Notes: a model not told the origin generated them from the sequence alone. A stretch of DNA of 41,870 bases from Desulfuromonas thiophila (GCF_900101955.1 NZ_FNAQ01000020.1:1-41870); one strand, 5' to 3'; counted from the stretch's first letter, positions 27,243 to 35,225 are shown. Numbers and translations are program-made.

Positions 27243-27761
27243 ATGCTGCGAAACCTGCTTACCCGTCTCGATCGGGGCCTGACCCGCTTCGAGGACTGGT
27301 CCCTGGTCGCTGTCGTGCTCGTCGCCCTGTTTACCGGCCTGATCAACATCATCCTGCGCAAGACCACCAGCATCAGCCTTTACTGGTCCGACGAGGTGGT
27401 CCGCAAGGCGGTATTTTTCTGTACCTATGTCGGCTGCAGCGCTGCCGTGCGGCAACGGTCGCTGATCCGCATTGACGCGCTGCCGCAGATCCTGCCGGTG
27501 ACCCGCCGCTTCTTCAATCTGGTCAACCATCTGGCGGTGCTGCTGTTTTCCGGCCTGCTGACCTGGCTTGGCCTGGGCCTGACCCGCGCTGTTTATGCCG
27601 ACAGCTTCGCCCGTACCGCCACGCTGCAGCTCCCCGAATGGTGGTTCTACGCCGTGCTGCCGCTGGTCGGCCTGACGATGACGCTGCGCACCCTGATTCT
27701 ACTGGTGGAGGACCTGCTGCCGCAGCCGGTCAAGGAGGAGGCTGCCGATGGAAACCAATGA
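27243..27761 (+). CDS. dctQ: TRAP transporter small permease subunit DctQ
   Basis: Small integral membrane subunit of 172 residues with four hydrophobic helices (SLVAVVLVALFTGLINIIL, AVFFCTYVGCSAAVRQRS, HLAVLLFSGLLTWLGLGL, AVLPLVGLTMTLRTLILLV). It pairs with DctM to form the sodium-driven TRAP permease. The typical WSDEVVRKAVFFCTYVG segment around helix 2 is present. It overlaps dctM by 14 nt, indicating coupled translation. The ribosome site is weak (AAAGAA), in keeping with lower expression than the binding proteins. Confidence 0.92.
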   Translation: MLRNLLTRLDRGLTRFEDWSLVAVVLVALFTGLINIILRKTTSISLYWSDEVVRKAVFFCTYVGCSAAVRQRSLIRIDALPQILPVTRRFFNLVNHLAVLLFSGLLTWLGLGLTRAVYADSFARTATLQLPEWWFYAVLPLVGLTMTLRTLILLVEDLLPQPVKEEAADGNQ

Positions 27762-29037
27762 ACTGCTGATACTGGCGCTGCTGCTCGGCGCCATGGCGGC
27801 GACGGTGCCGGTGTTCATGGCGCTGTTCTTCACCGGTTTGGCCGGCCTGACCTTTATTGTCGGCATCGACCCGCAGATCGTCATCGAGATTCTCTACCGC
27901 AGCATGGACAAATTCGCCCTGATCGTGGTGCTGTTCTTCGTGCTGTGCGGCAACATCATGACCACCGGCAGTATCGTCAGCAAGTTGATCAAGACCGCCG
28001 ATGTGCTGGTCGGCTTTCTGCCCGGCGGCCTGGCCATCGCCGGGGTGCTGGCCTGCGGCTTCTTCGGCGCCATCTCCGGCTCGACCGTCGCCACGGTAGT
28101 GGCCATCGGCGGTTTCATGATCCCGGCTCTGATCAATCACGGCTACGATGAGCGTTTCAGCATCGGCATCATGACCACGGCGCCGATCCTCGGCGTCATC
28201 ATCCCGCCGTCCATCGCCATGATTCTCTATGCCATGATCACCACCGACTCCCTCGAAGCCCTGTTTCTCACCGGCTTCATCCCCGGCTTTCTGATCATGG
28301 CCGCCATGTCGCTCTACGCCTGGTGGTTCTGCCGCCGCGATCAGCGGCCACGCCAGCCACGACCGACCCTGCGCGCGGTGCTGGCGGTGCTGCGCGAGAG
28401 CATCTGGGCCCTGCTGCTGCCGGTAATCATCTTCGGTGGCATCTATTCCGGCATCTTCACCGCCAACGAGGCCGCCATCGTCGCCTGTGTCTACGCCTTC
28501 ATTGTCGAACTGGCCATTCACCGCGACATGAAGCTGACCGACGTGCGCAAGGTGGTCGTATCCTCGGCCATTACCTCGGCCACCCTGCTGGTCATCGTCG
28601 CCGGCGCCTCGGTCTTCGGCGAATATCTGACCTTCGAACAGATTCCCGATCGCATTGCCCGCGCCGCAGTGGCCAACTTCACCAGCCCCTGGGCCTTTTT
28701 GCTGGTGGTCAATGTCCTGCTGCTGTGTATCGGCATGTTCATGGACATCATCTCGGCCACCATCATCCTGACACCGATCTTTCTGCCCCTGCTGGCCCGG
28801 TTCGGCATCGACACCCTGCACTTCGGCCTGCTCATGACGCTGAACCTGGGCATCGGTTACTGCACACCGCCGCTGGGGGTGAGCCTGTTTATCTCCGGCA
28901 CCGTGGCCAACCGCGGCATGCTCTATGTCGCCCGCGCCGTCATGCCTTTTCTGCTGATCCAGATCGCTATCCTGCTGCTGCTGACCTTCTGGCCCGATCC
29001 GGTGCTGCTGTTGCCGCGCCTGTTCTACGGCTCCTGA
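27748..29037 (+). CDS. dctM: TRAP transporter large permease subunit DctM
   Basis: Large permease subunit of 429 residues with about twelve membrane helices. Family signatures are present: ACGFFGAISGSTVATVVAIG, the two proline-rich re-entrant hairpins (ILGVIIPPSIAMILYAM and IGYCTPPLGVSLFISG) and the MDIISATIILTPIFLPLL helix. It transports the solute delivered by the DctP proteins with a sodium gradient. Its start lies inside dctQ. It is followed by uspA after 28 nt. Confidence 0.95.
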   Translation: METNELLILALLLGAMAATVPVFMALFFTGLAGLTFIVGIDPQIVIEILYRSMDKFALIVVLFFVLCGNIMTTGSIVSKLIKTADVLVGFLPGGLAIAGVLACGFFGAISGSTVATVVAIGGFMIPALINHGYDERFSIGIMTTAPILGVIIPPSIAMILYAMITTDSLEALFLTGFIPGFLIMAAMSLYAWWFCRRDQRPRQPRPTLRAVLAVLRESIWALLLPVIIFGGIYSGIFTANEAAIVACVYAFIVELAIHRDMKLTDVRKVVVSSAITSATLLVIVAGASVFGEYLTFEQIPDRIARAAVANFTSPWAFLLVVNVLLLCIGMFMDIISATIILTPIFLPLLARFGIDTLHFGLLMTLNLGIGYCTPPLGVSLFISGTVANRGMLYVARAVMPFLLIQIAILLLLTFWPDPVLLLPRLFYGS

Positions 29038-29065
29038 TTACAGGCCCCTTCAGAGGAATTCGCCC

Positions 29066-29488
29066 ATGAAGATTCTTGTTCCGATCCGCGCCGGCCAGAC
29101 CAGCGACGCCACCCTGGAGCACATCGTCCGTCTGCGTCAGCAGTTCGGCAGTACCCCGCTGACGCTGCTGCATGTGGTCAACCTCAAGCAGATGGACTAC
29201 CGCATGATCCCCGATTTCCAGATCGACATGATCCGCCGTTACGCCAGCGACGCCGGCCAGGCCCTGCTCGACAAGGGCGCCGCCCTGCTACGCGATGCCG
29301 GCCTGGCGGTCAGCACCCGGCTGGAAAGCGGCTATCCGCGCGATATCATCAGCCAGATTGCCAACACCGAACACTTCGACCTGCTGATCATCGGCCGCCA
29401 TCGTCGTGGCGGTTTGCGTGATGCCCTGTTCGGCTCGGTCTCGAACCATGTCCTGCACGAGGTCGATTGCCCGGTACTGCTGTTTTAA
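29066..29488 (+). CDS. Universal stress protein (UspA family)
   Basis: Cytoplasmic nucleotide-binding protein of 140 residues. The first strand MKILVPIRAG and the C-terminal ATP-binding pattern (LLIIGRHRRGGLRDALFGSVSNH with CPVLLF at the end) are those of the ATP-binding Usp branch. It sits directly behind dctM, like TeaD behind the TeaABC TRAP transporter of Halomonas, where the Usp regulates uptake; the same role is inferred here. AGAGGAA lies before the ATG. The selenoprotein candidate follows after 54 nt. Confidence 0.92.
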   Translation: MKILVPIRAGQTSDATLEHIVRLRQQFGSTPLTLLHVVNLKQMDYRMIPDFQIDMIRRYASDAGQALLDKGAALLRDAGLAVSTRLESGYPRDIISQIANTEHFDLLIIGRHRRGGLRDALFGSVSNHVLHEVDCPVLLF

Positions 29489-29542
29489 CCGCCCACCTCT
29501 TATCCGAGCCGCTCTCTTCTCGCACCAAAGGAGTTTTTGATT

Positions 29543-29731
29543 ATGGATTCCCTTCTGACCCTGCTTGGCCTGGTTGCGATCTGGTTTGTTCTGACCCGCT
29601 GGGTCTTCCCCCGCCTCGGCCTGGGCTGAGGTCCGCAATCCTGTGATCTTCCGGTCAGGAAGAAAAAAAAGGCCGCCGCGCCGCAGGACAAATCCGACAG
29701 TTCCGCTGACAACAGCAATCCGCCGACCTAA
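29543..29731 (+). CDS. Probable small membrane selenoprotein (UGA at codon 29 read as Sec)
   Basis: An ATG with AAAGGAG nine bases upstream opens a 28-codon frame that meets TGA at 29627-29629 and continues in frame to TAA at 29729-29731, giving 62 residues. The first 26 residues form one hydrophobic helix (LLTLLGLVAIWFVLTRWVF). The centre is GLG-Sec-GPQSC, a U-x4-C redox-like motif. The tail is hydrophilic (KKKK, then Ala/Pro/Asp/Ser-rich). A hairpin with SECIS geometry follows the UGA and a strong terminator begins 4 nt after the TAA, so the transcript is built to include the downstream part. The shortest alternative is a 28-residue membrane peptide ending at TGA. The function is unknown; position suggests a link to the TRAP/UspA operon. 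Confidence 0.75.
29630..29663 (+). promoter_or_regulatory. Candidate bacterial SECIS hairpin
   Basis: Immediately 3' of the UGA, TCTTCC (29647-29652) pairs with GGAAGA (29658-29663) around a 5-nt loop GGTCA. The loop starts 23 nt after the UGA with G residues at its first positions, which matches the distance and loop rule of known bacterial SECIS elements read by SelB. Confidence 0.62.
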
Positions 29732-29735
29732 CCAA

Positions 29736-29778
29736 AAACAGCCGGGGCGGCCCCTTCAACGGGCCGCCCCGGCTGTTT
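29736..29778 (+). terminator. Strong terminator of the TRAP-UspA-selenoprotein operon
   Basis: An 18-bp stem (29736-29753 with 29761-29778) with a 7-nt loop, flanked by A and T tracts, so it could work in both directions. Confidence 0.93.
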
Positions 29779-29809
29779 GTATCCGGCGAGCAGAGGACAG
29801 TCGCAACCT

Positions 29810-29968
29810 CAGCAGGCTATTGAAAAACAGCCTGCTGGAGCCCATGGACGGGCGACCAAAATCAATCATTACTTCGTAATAGGTTGATTTTGTGAGCAAG
29901 ACGGAAATCGCATTTTCGGCTTGCATCGTTGAAAAAACCCCGGATGGGCCTTTTTCAACATCCTATTA
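29810..29968. repeat. Multi-hairpin intergenic repeat (MITE/REP-like)
   Basis: About 160 nt, AT-richer than its surroundings, made of successive perfect or near-perfect hairpins: CAGCAGGCT/AGCCTGCTG (29810-29837), AAAATCAA/TTGATTTT with inner ATTAC/GTAAT (29858-29891), GCAAG/CTTGC (29896-29924) and GTTGAAAAA/TTTTTCAAC (29928-29959). Its ends form an imperfect terminal inverted repeat (AGGCTATTGAAAAA against AGGATGTTGAAAAA, 12 of 14). The right end reaches into the cls stop codon. This looks like a dispersed non-autonomous element; copy number cannot be judged here. Confidence 0.65.
29928..29959 (-). terminator. Probable terminator of cls, formed by the repeat
   Basis: The last hairpin of the repeat (GTTGAAAAA with TTTTTCAAC and an inner CCC/GGG) lies 6 nt beyond the cls stop and gives a T6 run on the minus strand. 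Confidence 0.45.
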
Positions 29969-31396
29969 GAGAAAGGGCGTGAACAGGCGGACAAAGCGGT
30001 CGCGCAGCCGCAGCGTCAGCGGATAGTGCTGCAGCTGGCTCCAGCGCAGCGGTTGGGCACGCTGGCATTGACAATCAAAATGGTCGCGCAGCTGACGGTT
30101 GAGCGCCTCGTCATAAACCTCGAGATTGAACTCGAAATTCAACCGCAGACTGCGGGCATCGAAATTAGCCGAGCCAATCTGGGCATAGTGGTCATCCATC
30201 AGCAGCAGCTTGCTGTGGACAAAGGGACCGTTCTGATAATACAGCCGTACACCATAATGCAGCAGTTCGGCAAAGCTGGCCCGCCCGGCCCAGTCAACAA
30301 AGGGCAGATTGTTTTTGCGCGGCAGCAGGATATCGACCTGCACCCCCCGCAAGGCCGCCCCGCACAGCGCCCGGACAATTTCCGGCTCCGGCGCGAAATA
30401 GGGCGTCATGATGGCCACCCGCCGGCGGGCGCAGCTGAGCACACCACTGATCAGCCACTGCAGTTTTTCATAATCCTCGTTGGGGCCGGCGCTGACGCCG
30501 CGACAGAGACTCTCACCGGCACGACTTACCTGCTGCGGTTCCAGCGGCGGCAGGCGTTCACCGCTGGCGAACTGCCAGTCCTCGATGAAAGCCTCCTGCA
30601 TCTGGGCCACCACCGGCCCACGCACCTGGAAATGCAGGTCAACCACCGGCGCCCGCCGGCCCGGCGCGGCAACGCAGTGACGCTGGCTGATATTCATGCC
30701 GCCGGTAAAACCAATCTGGCCGTCTATCAGCAACAGTTTTCGGTGGTTGCGCAGATTGATATGCGCGCCGCGGGCCTTGAACGTGAAGGGCAGAAACAGG
30801 ACGAAACGAACATCACTGGCGCGAAACAGCCGGCGCGCCCGTGGCCAGGTGTAGAATTCGCCCAGAGCGTCGACCAACACCCGCACCTCGACGCCACGCC
30901 GGCTGGCGCGGATCAGGGCCGCGGCGAAACGGCGGCCGGTCTGGCGCGTATCGAAGATATAGCTCGACAGACAGATGCGCTCACGCGCCGCGTCGATGGC
31001 CGCCAGCATGGCGGGATAGGCCTGCTCCCCATTGTGCAACAATTCCAGCTGGTTGCCATCGAGCAAGGGCCGGCGCGTGACGGTGTCGGCCAACCGCCGC
31101 AACAGCACATAGTTCTGGGTCTGAAATGGCGCTCGCAACGGCGCCGGCTCAAAGCCACTGCGGCGTGGCCGGGCCTGCATGCCATTACCCTGCTGTTTCC
31201 AGGCCTGGGCCCGGTTGCGGATGCGGTTACGCCCCAGCAGCCAGTAGATCAGGGCGCCGAAACCGGGCAGCGCCAGACAGACCACCAGCCAGCCCAGCGC
31301 CGCCCGTGGGTCGTCCTTGGTCAACAGCACATCGACCACGGCCAGCAAAGCCAGACTGTAGAGCAACAGCAACCAGAGCAGCGACAGGGTCGACAT
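29966..31396 (-). CDS. cls: Cardiolipin synthase (phospholipase D family)
   Basis: Inner-membrane enzyme of 476 residues that condenses phosphatidylglycerol into cardiolipin. Two N-terminal helices (LWLLLLYSLALLAVVDVLL and ALGWLVVCLALPGFGALIYWLLG, the PLDc_N region) are followed by two HKD catalytic motifs, NHRKLLLIDGQIGFTGG with His218 and VHSKLLLMDDHYAQIGSANFD with His394. Both are intact. The gene follows the zinc-ribbon gene by 18 nt, so the two may be co-transcribed. Its stop codon overlaps the end of the intergenic repeat. Confidence 0.93.
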   Translation of the reverse strand: MSTLSLLWLLLLYSLALLAVVDVLLTKDDPRAALGWLVVCLALPGFGALIYWLLGRNRIRNRAQAWKQQGNGMQARPRRSGFEPAPLRAPFQTQNYVLLRRLADTVTRRPLLDGNQLELLHNGEQAYPAMLAAIDAARERICLSSYIFDTRQTGRRFAAALIRASRRGVEVRVLVDALGEFYTWPRARRLFRASDVRFVLFLPFTFKARGAHINLRNHRKLLLIDGQIGFTGGMNISQRHCVAAPGRRAPVVDLHFQVRGPVVAQMQEAFIEDWQFASGERLPPLEPQQVSRAGESLCRGVSAGPNEDYEKLQWLISGVLSCARRRVAIMTPYFAPEPEIVRALCGAALRGVQVDILLPRKNNLPFVDWAGRASFAELLHYGVRLYYQNGPFVHSKLLLMDDHYAQIGSANFDARSLRLNFEFNLEVYDEALNRQLRDHFDCQCQRAQPLRWSQLQHYPLTLRLRDRFVRLFTPFL

Positions 31397-31414
31397 GGTT
31401 GATCGTTGCCCGCC

Positions 31415-31741
31415 TCAGCGCAGCCGCGTGGCGCAGCGCGGGCAGCTGAGCATGCTGGTGGATACCACCCGGTGACCACAGGTGGGGCAGTTGAACCAGT
31501 AGCCGCAGCGGCACTGGGCATCAGCGATGCCTTGTTTTTTACGACACTTGGGACAGAGACGATACATCTTGCGGCGCAAAATATAATCCTCGAACAGCAA
31601 TCCGCAGCGGCTGCAGCTGTCGGCCGGTGGCTTGGCCACCGGCGCACCGCACTGCGGATTGGGACAGACAAATACGGCATGACAGGCGCGACACCAGTAT
31701 TTTCCCATTTCCGCCTTTTTACACAGAGGACAGCGTTCCAT
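31415..31741 (-). CDS. Multi-zinc-ribbon protein of unknown function
   Basis: Not recognised beyond its fold type. The 108-residue protein has 16 cysteines at 4, 7, 17, 20, 26, 31, 43, 46, 63, 66, 77, 79, 85, 88, 100 and 103, nearly all as C-x2-C knuckles (CPLC, CRAC, CSRC, CPKC, CPTC, CPRC), enough for four zinc ions. There is no signal peptide or membrane segment, so it is cytoplasmic. Similar double-zinc-ribbon proteins bind nucleic acid or act as protein scaffolds; nothing here decides. AAAGGGG precedes the ATG at 31741. It is directly upstream of cls on the same strand. Confidence 0.85.
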   Translation of the reverse strand: MERCPLCKKAEMGKYWCRACHAVFVCPNPQCGAPVAKPPADSCSRCGLLFEDYILRRKMYRLCPKCRKKQGIADAQCRCGYWFNCPTCGHRVVSTSMLSCPRCATRLR

Positions 31742-31858
31742 AATTGCCCCTTTCCAGCGCCAACGTTCGTTTTTGAAAAATTTCCGAAAAATAATGCCTT
31801 AGACTACCTTGGAGCCCGACCAAAAGGCAACCTTTGCCGGAGGACGGCCAAAAGTGCC

Positions 31859-31887
31859 GTGACAGCCCCGCACATTCATGTTTAGAT
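31859..31887 (+). promoter_or_regulatory. Possible promoter of the CoA-disulfide reductase-like gene
   Basis: GTGACA (31859-31864) is followed after 17 nt by TTAGAT (31882-31887) within an AT-rich stretch, 48 nt before the start codon. The -35 is good, the -10 poor. Confidence 0.33.
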
Positions 31888-31934
31888 ATATTTTTTTTGC
31901 TGAATTGTTTTGCCATTAGCCACAGGAGAACTGC

Positions 31935-33620
31935 ATGAATCCGTCCAGCTGTCGACGTATCGTCGTCATCGGCGGCGTAGCCGCCGGCATGAAAACCGCC
32001 TGTCGCCTGCGCCGCCTCGATGCGACGGCCGAAATCACTGTGATCGACCGCAGTCGCGACATCTCCTACGGTGCCTGCCCGCTGCCCTATTATATTGCCG
32101 GCCTGTACGATGACCTCAGCGAGGTCCGCCGCACTCCGGCCGGTGCCCTGCGCGACGAGGGCTTCTTCGCCAACATCAAGGGCTTCACCGCCCTGACCGG
32201 CTGCGAAGCCCTGCGCATCGACCGCGACCAGCACCAAGTCTGGCTGCGCCGGCTTGATGACGGCAGTGAACAGGCGCTGGCCTACGACCAACTGGTGCTG
32301 GCCACCGGCAACGAACCCCTTGTGCCGCCACTGCCCGGCAACGACCTCGACGGCGTACTGCCGCTGAAAACCATGGAGCAGGCCGCCCGCATTGATAAAC
32401 TGGTCGCCACGGCTCACAGTGCCGTCATCGTCGGCGGCGGCCTGATCGGACTGGAAATGGCCGAAGCCCTGCGCCTGCGCGGCCTGCAGGTGACTCTGCT
32501 GGAAATGAAGGATCAGGTGCTGGCCACGGCCCTTGACTTCGGCATGGCCAGCCTGGTCCATCGTGAACTGCGCGCCAAGGGTGTCAACCTGCGGCTGGCC
32601 GAACCGGTGCGGCGCTTCGAGGGCCAGGGCCGGGTCGAGGCCGTGATCACTGATCAGGGGCGCTATCCGGCCGATCTGGTGCTGATCGCCATCGGCGTGC
32701 GACCGGCAGTGCAGCTGGCCCGCGCTGCCGGCCTGGAACTGGGCCCCACGGGCGCCATCGCCGTCAATGAGCAAATGCAGACCAGTGATCCGGCCATCTA
32801 TGCCGCCGGCGACTGCGCCGAAGCCACCGACCGTCTCAGCGGCAAGAAGGTTTATGTGCCGCTGGGCTCAACGGCCAACAAGCAGGGGCGGGTGGTGGCC
32901 AACAATCTGGCAGGCCAGACCGAAGCCTTTGCCGGCATTCTCGGCTCCCTGGCCGTCAAGGTCTTTGATCTCAACATTGGCCGCACCGGCCTGAGCGCCG
33001 AGGACGCCCAACTCATCGGTCTGGAGCCGGTCAGTCTGGTCACCGCCTCGCCCGATATCGCCCATCTCTACCCGGGCAACAAGCCCATCGTCATCAAGCT
33101 GACTGCCGACCGCGCCAGCCGCCGCCTCCTCGGTGCCCAGGTGGTCGGTTCCGGCGTGGTCGACAAGCGGGTCGACGTGGTGGCCACGGCGCTGACCTTC
33201 GGCGCCACCATCGATCAGCTGGCCAATATCGATCTGTGCTACGCGCCGCCCTACGCCGGTGCCATGGACGCGTTGCACCAGGCCGCCAACGCCCTGCGCA
33301 ACAAGCTCGATGGCCTGGCCGACAGCCTCAGCGCCGCGGCGGTACAGGAAAAACTGGCCAGCGGCGAGGAACTGCTGCTGCTTGACGTGCGCTCACCGGC
33401 CGAATACGACGAGGTGCGCCTGCCGGGTGCCACCCTGCTGCCGTTGGGCGTCCTGCGCCACAAACTGGCCGAGCTGCCGCAAGATCGCCTGATCGTGCCC
33501 TTCTGCAAGGTCAGCCTGCGCGGTTTTGAAGCCCAGCTGATTCTGCAGCAGGCGGGCTTCACCAATGTCCGCTACCTCGAAGGCGGCATCGCCGCCTGGC
33601 CCTACGAGCTGGAGCGCTGA
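31935..33620 (+). CDS. CoA-disulfide reductase-like flavoprotein fused to rhodanese
   Basis: FAD- and NAD(P)H-dependent oxidoreductase of 561 residues. FAD motif VVIGGVAAGMKTACRLRR at residues 10-27; a single redox Cys48 in YGACPLPYYIAG, as in CoA-disulfide reductases and NADH oxidases; NAD(P)H motif VIVGGGLIGLEMAEAL near 175; AAGDCAEA near 295; a dimerisation domain to about 450; then a C-terminal rhodanese domain (LLLLDVRSPAEYDEVRLPGA) with active Cys524 in PFCKVSLRG. This architecture matches the CoADR-RHD enzymes that reduce CoA-disulfide, persulfide or polysulfide, so a role in sulfur or thiol metabolism is likely. AGGAG precedes the ATG. It stands alone on this strand. Confidence 0.92.
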   Translation: MNPSSCRRIVVIGGVAAGMKTACRLRRLDATAEITVIDRSRDISYGACPLPYYIAGLYDDLSEVRRTPAGALRDEGFFANIKGFTALTGCEALRIDRDQHQVWLRRLDDGSEQALAYDQLVLATGNEPLVPPLPGNDLDGVLPLKTMEQAARIDKLVATAHSAVIVGGGLIGLEMAEALRLRGLQVTLLEMKDQVLATALDFGMASLVHRELRAKGVNLRLAEPVRRFEGQGRVEAVITDQGRYPADLVLIAIGVRPAVQLARAAGLELGPTGAIAVNEQMQTSDPAIYAAGDCAEATDRLSGKKVYVPLGSTANKQGRVVANNLAGQTEAFAGILGSLAVKVFDLNIGRTGLSAEDAQLIGLEPVSLVTASPDIAHLYPGNKPIVIKLTADRASRRLLGAQVVGSGVVDKRVDVVATALTFGATIDQLANIDLCYAPPYAGAMDALHQAANALRNKLDGLADSLSAAAVQEKLASGEELLLLDVRSPAEYDEVRLPGATLLPLGVLRHKLAELPQDRLIVPFCKVSLRGFEAQLILQQAGFTNVRYLEGGIAAWPYELER

Positions 33621-33821
33621 CAGACTCTCCAGCTCGGCACGGATTGCCAACCGCCCCTGTAAAGAGCAACCCTGGGGCGCGTTGGCCGTTGTGCCCCATC
33701 GGAACGAACAATTTCTCTGGCGAGAAACATCATAAATTCATATTAGACAGATCGGTTTTCCTTCTTTAACGTTCCTGCTGCGACCTGTTCCTTTCCCGCC
33801 TCACGCAGCCAGGAGAGACCG

Positions 33822-34274
33822 ATGCCCTCCCAAACCCATCTGCTTGAAGAACTCAGTGAAGATAAACGCCTGTTGATTCAGAAATTTCGCCTGCAACCCA
33901 GGATGATCGACCAGAAAATCTACTGGGTGCGCTGTTTCGGCAACCGCCCCGACCATCCCTACGCCACCCATCGCGCCATGCGCCGTTGCCATATTATTGA
34001 GCTGGTCTTTTCCTTTTACGATCTCTGCGTCGCTAAAATGACCTACATCCGCACCCACGCCGACGCCTTTATCCCCTGCAAAAACGATCTGCACCTCAAT
34101 CGCCTGGTGTCTTGCCCCTGGTGGGACATGGACTGCCTGTGCCACCGTGCCAGTGGCACCCTCATTGATCTCCGCAATCTCGCGGAAATCAACGATATCA
34201 ACGTATTTCGCGCCCTGTGCCACAAACTCGAAAACTCCGGCCCCGCCGCTCTGCGCCTGGTTCAGAACCAGTAA
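33822..34274 (+). CDS. Conserved-looking hypothetical protein, 150 residues
   Basis: Not recognised. The ATG at 33822 has a good AGGAG site. The protein has no signal peptide and no clear membrane segment; it holds six cysteines (RCFGN, RRCHI, DLCVAKM, IPCKND, SCPWWDMDCLCH), with the SCPWWDMDCLCHR patch the most striking, possibly a metal or redox site. Codon use looks like that of its neighbours. A 6-bp stem-loop TTTCTC/GAGAAA lies 95 nt upstream (33712-33727) and an AT-rich block follows, possibly its control region. The 3' end overlaps the convergent lpxR-like gene by 13 nt. Confidence 0.7.
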   Translation: MPSQTHLLEELSEDKRLLIQKFRLQPRMIDQKIYWVRCFGNRPDHPYATHRAMRRCHIIELVFSFYDLCVAKMTYIRTHADAFIPCKNDLHLNRLVSCPWWDMDCLCHRASGTLIDLRNLAEINDINVFRALCHKLENSGPAALRLVQNQ

Positions 34275-35155
34275 GCCAGCCGCAGGATGCCGTAACGGCA
34301 GTGAAAGCGCTGCCCCTTGAACTCCTGCTCGGGAAAGTAAAAATCCAGGTCCAGCTGATAGCGGCCCTGCTGCCAGTGCAACCCGGCGCTGAGGGTATCG
34401 AACTGGCGCTCGGGCCTGACATGGTAGTCACGCGTTCTGATCCCTTCGAGAAAGACATTGCGGTCGACCAGACGCCGTTCGGCAGCCAGACTCAGATAGC
34501 GCCGCGGTTGGTCTGGCGGCGCCAGCCGCGCCTGCAGCGGCGGCGGATTCAGGCCCAGCCGCAAGGTGGCGCCGGCCGCGCCATCAACCTGCACATTGCC
34601 GCCCCGGCCAGCCAGGTGCAGCAGCACGTCGGCCTGCCAGCGCTGGCCCTGCCACAGCGGCAGCCGGCCATCGACACGCAGCTGGCCGATCCAGCCCCAG
34701 CGCTGGGCGATCTGGCTGTCCCAGCCATCGTACTCATTGAAACCAAGCAGCTGATGGGCCAGATCCTGCGCTTCCTCACCCAGCGCCCGTTCGCCGGTGG
34801 TCCCCAGGGCCAGGCCGCTGGTCAGCAGCAGCTGGGGCGCCAGTTCGAGCCGATAGTCTCCGGCCAGATAGAGCCAGCCGGCATAGGGATGCTGCCCCGC
34901 TGGTGGCACCGAGGGGTTGCGGCTTTTGGGGGTGTACAAATCCTGCCCCAGCCGCAGACTGAAGGGCTGGCCAGCGGGGGCAACGCCCAGTTCAACACCA
35001 CTGGTATAGCCGCGATCCTGATTGAAAAAACCGTCGTTGGCCACCTGCAGCCAGACCAGCGCCGCCGGCGGTTCCGTTGCGGACAACGCCCCGCCCGCCG
35101 TTGCCAGCAGCACCGACAGCAGCACGACCGCCCGAACCATCCCCTTCCATGTCAT
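34262..35155 (-). CDS. LpxR-like outer-membrane lipid A deacylase family protein
   Basis: Predicted outer-membrane barrel of 297 residues related to the LpxR/DUF2219 family, which removes the 3'-acyloxyacyl chain of lipid A. There is a signal peptide (VVLLSVLLATAGGALS), the family N-terminal signature NDGFFNQDRGYTSGVELG, QDLYTPKS, HPYAGWLYLAG, TTGERALGEEAQDLAHQLLG with the probable catalytic His, and a C-terminal aromatic ending LAYWF. The catalytic Asn-Asp pair seems present (AND before GFF). AAGGGG precedes the ATG. It lies downstream of uvrA by 70 nt on the same strand. Confidence 0.85.
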   Translation of the reverse strand: MTWKGMVRAVVLLSVLLATAGGALSATEPPAALVWLQVANDGFFNQDRGYTSGVELGVAPAGQPFSLRLGQDLYTPKSRNPSVPPAGQHPYAGWLYLAGDYRLELAPQLLLTSGLALGTTGERALGEEAQDLAHQLLGFNEYDGWDSQIAQRWGWIGQLRVDGRLPLWQGQRWQADVLLHLAGRGGNVQVDGAAGATLRLGLNPPPLQARLAPPDQPRRYLSLAAERRLVDRNVFLEGIRTRDYHVRPERQFDTLSAGLHWQQGRYQLDLDFYFPEQEFKGQRFHCRYGILRLAYWF

Positions 35156-35225
35156 GGGAACACCCCTTTCCTCAGAGTCCGCTGCCGGCGGACCCGTCCA
35201 TTTCAGCGGCCCCGGAAAAGGCCGG

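Noticed and set aside
29543-29629. 28-residue peptide ending at the TGA as the whole gene
   Set aside because: Possible, but the in-frame hydrophilic tail, Cys at +5, SECIS-like hairpin and the terminator directly after the TAA favour read-through.
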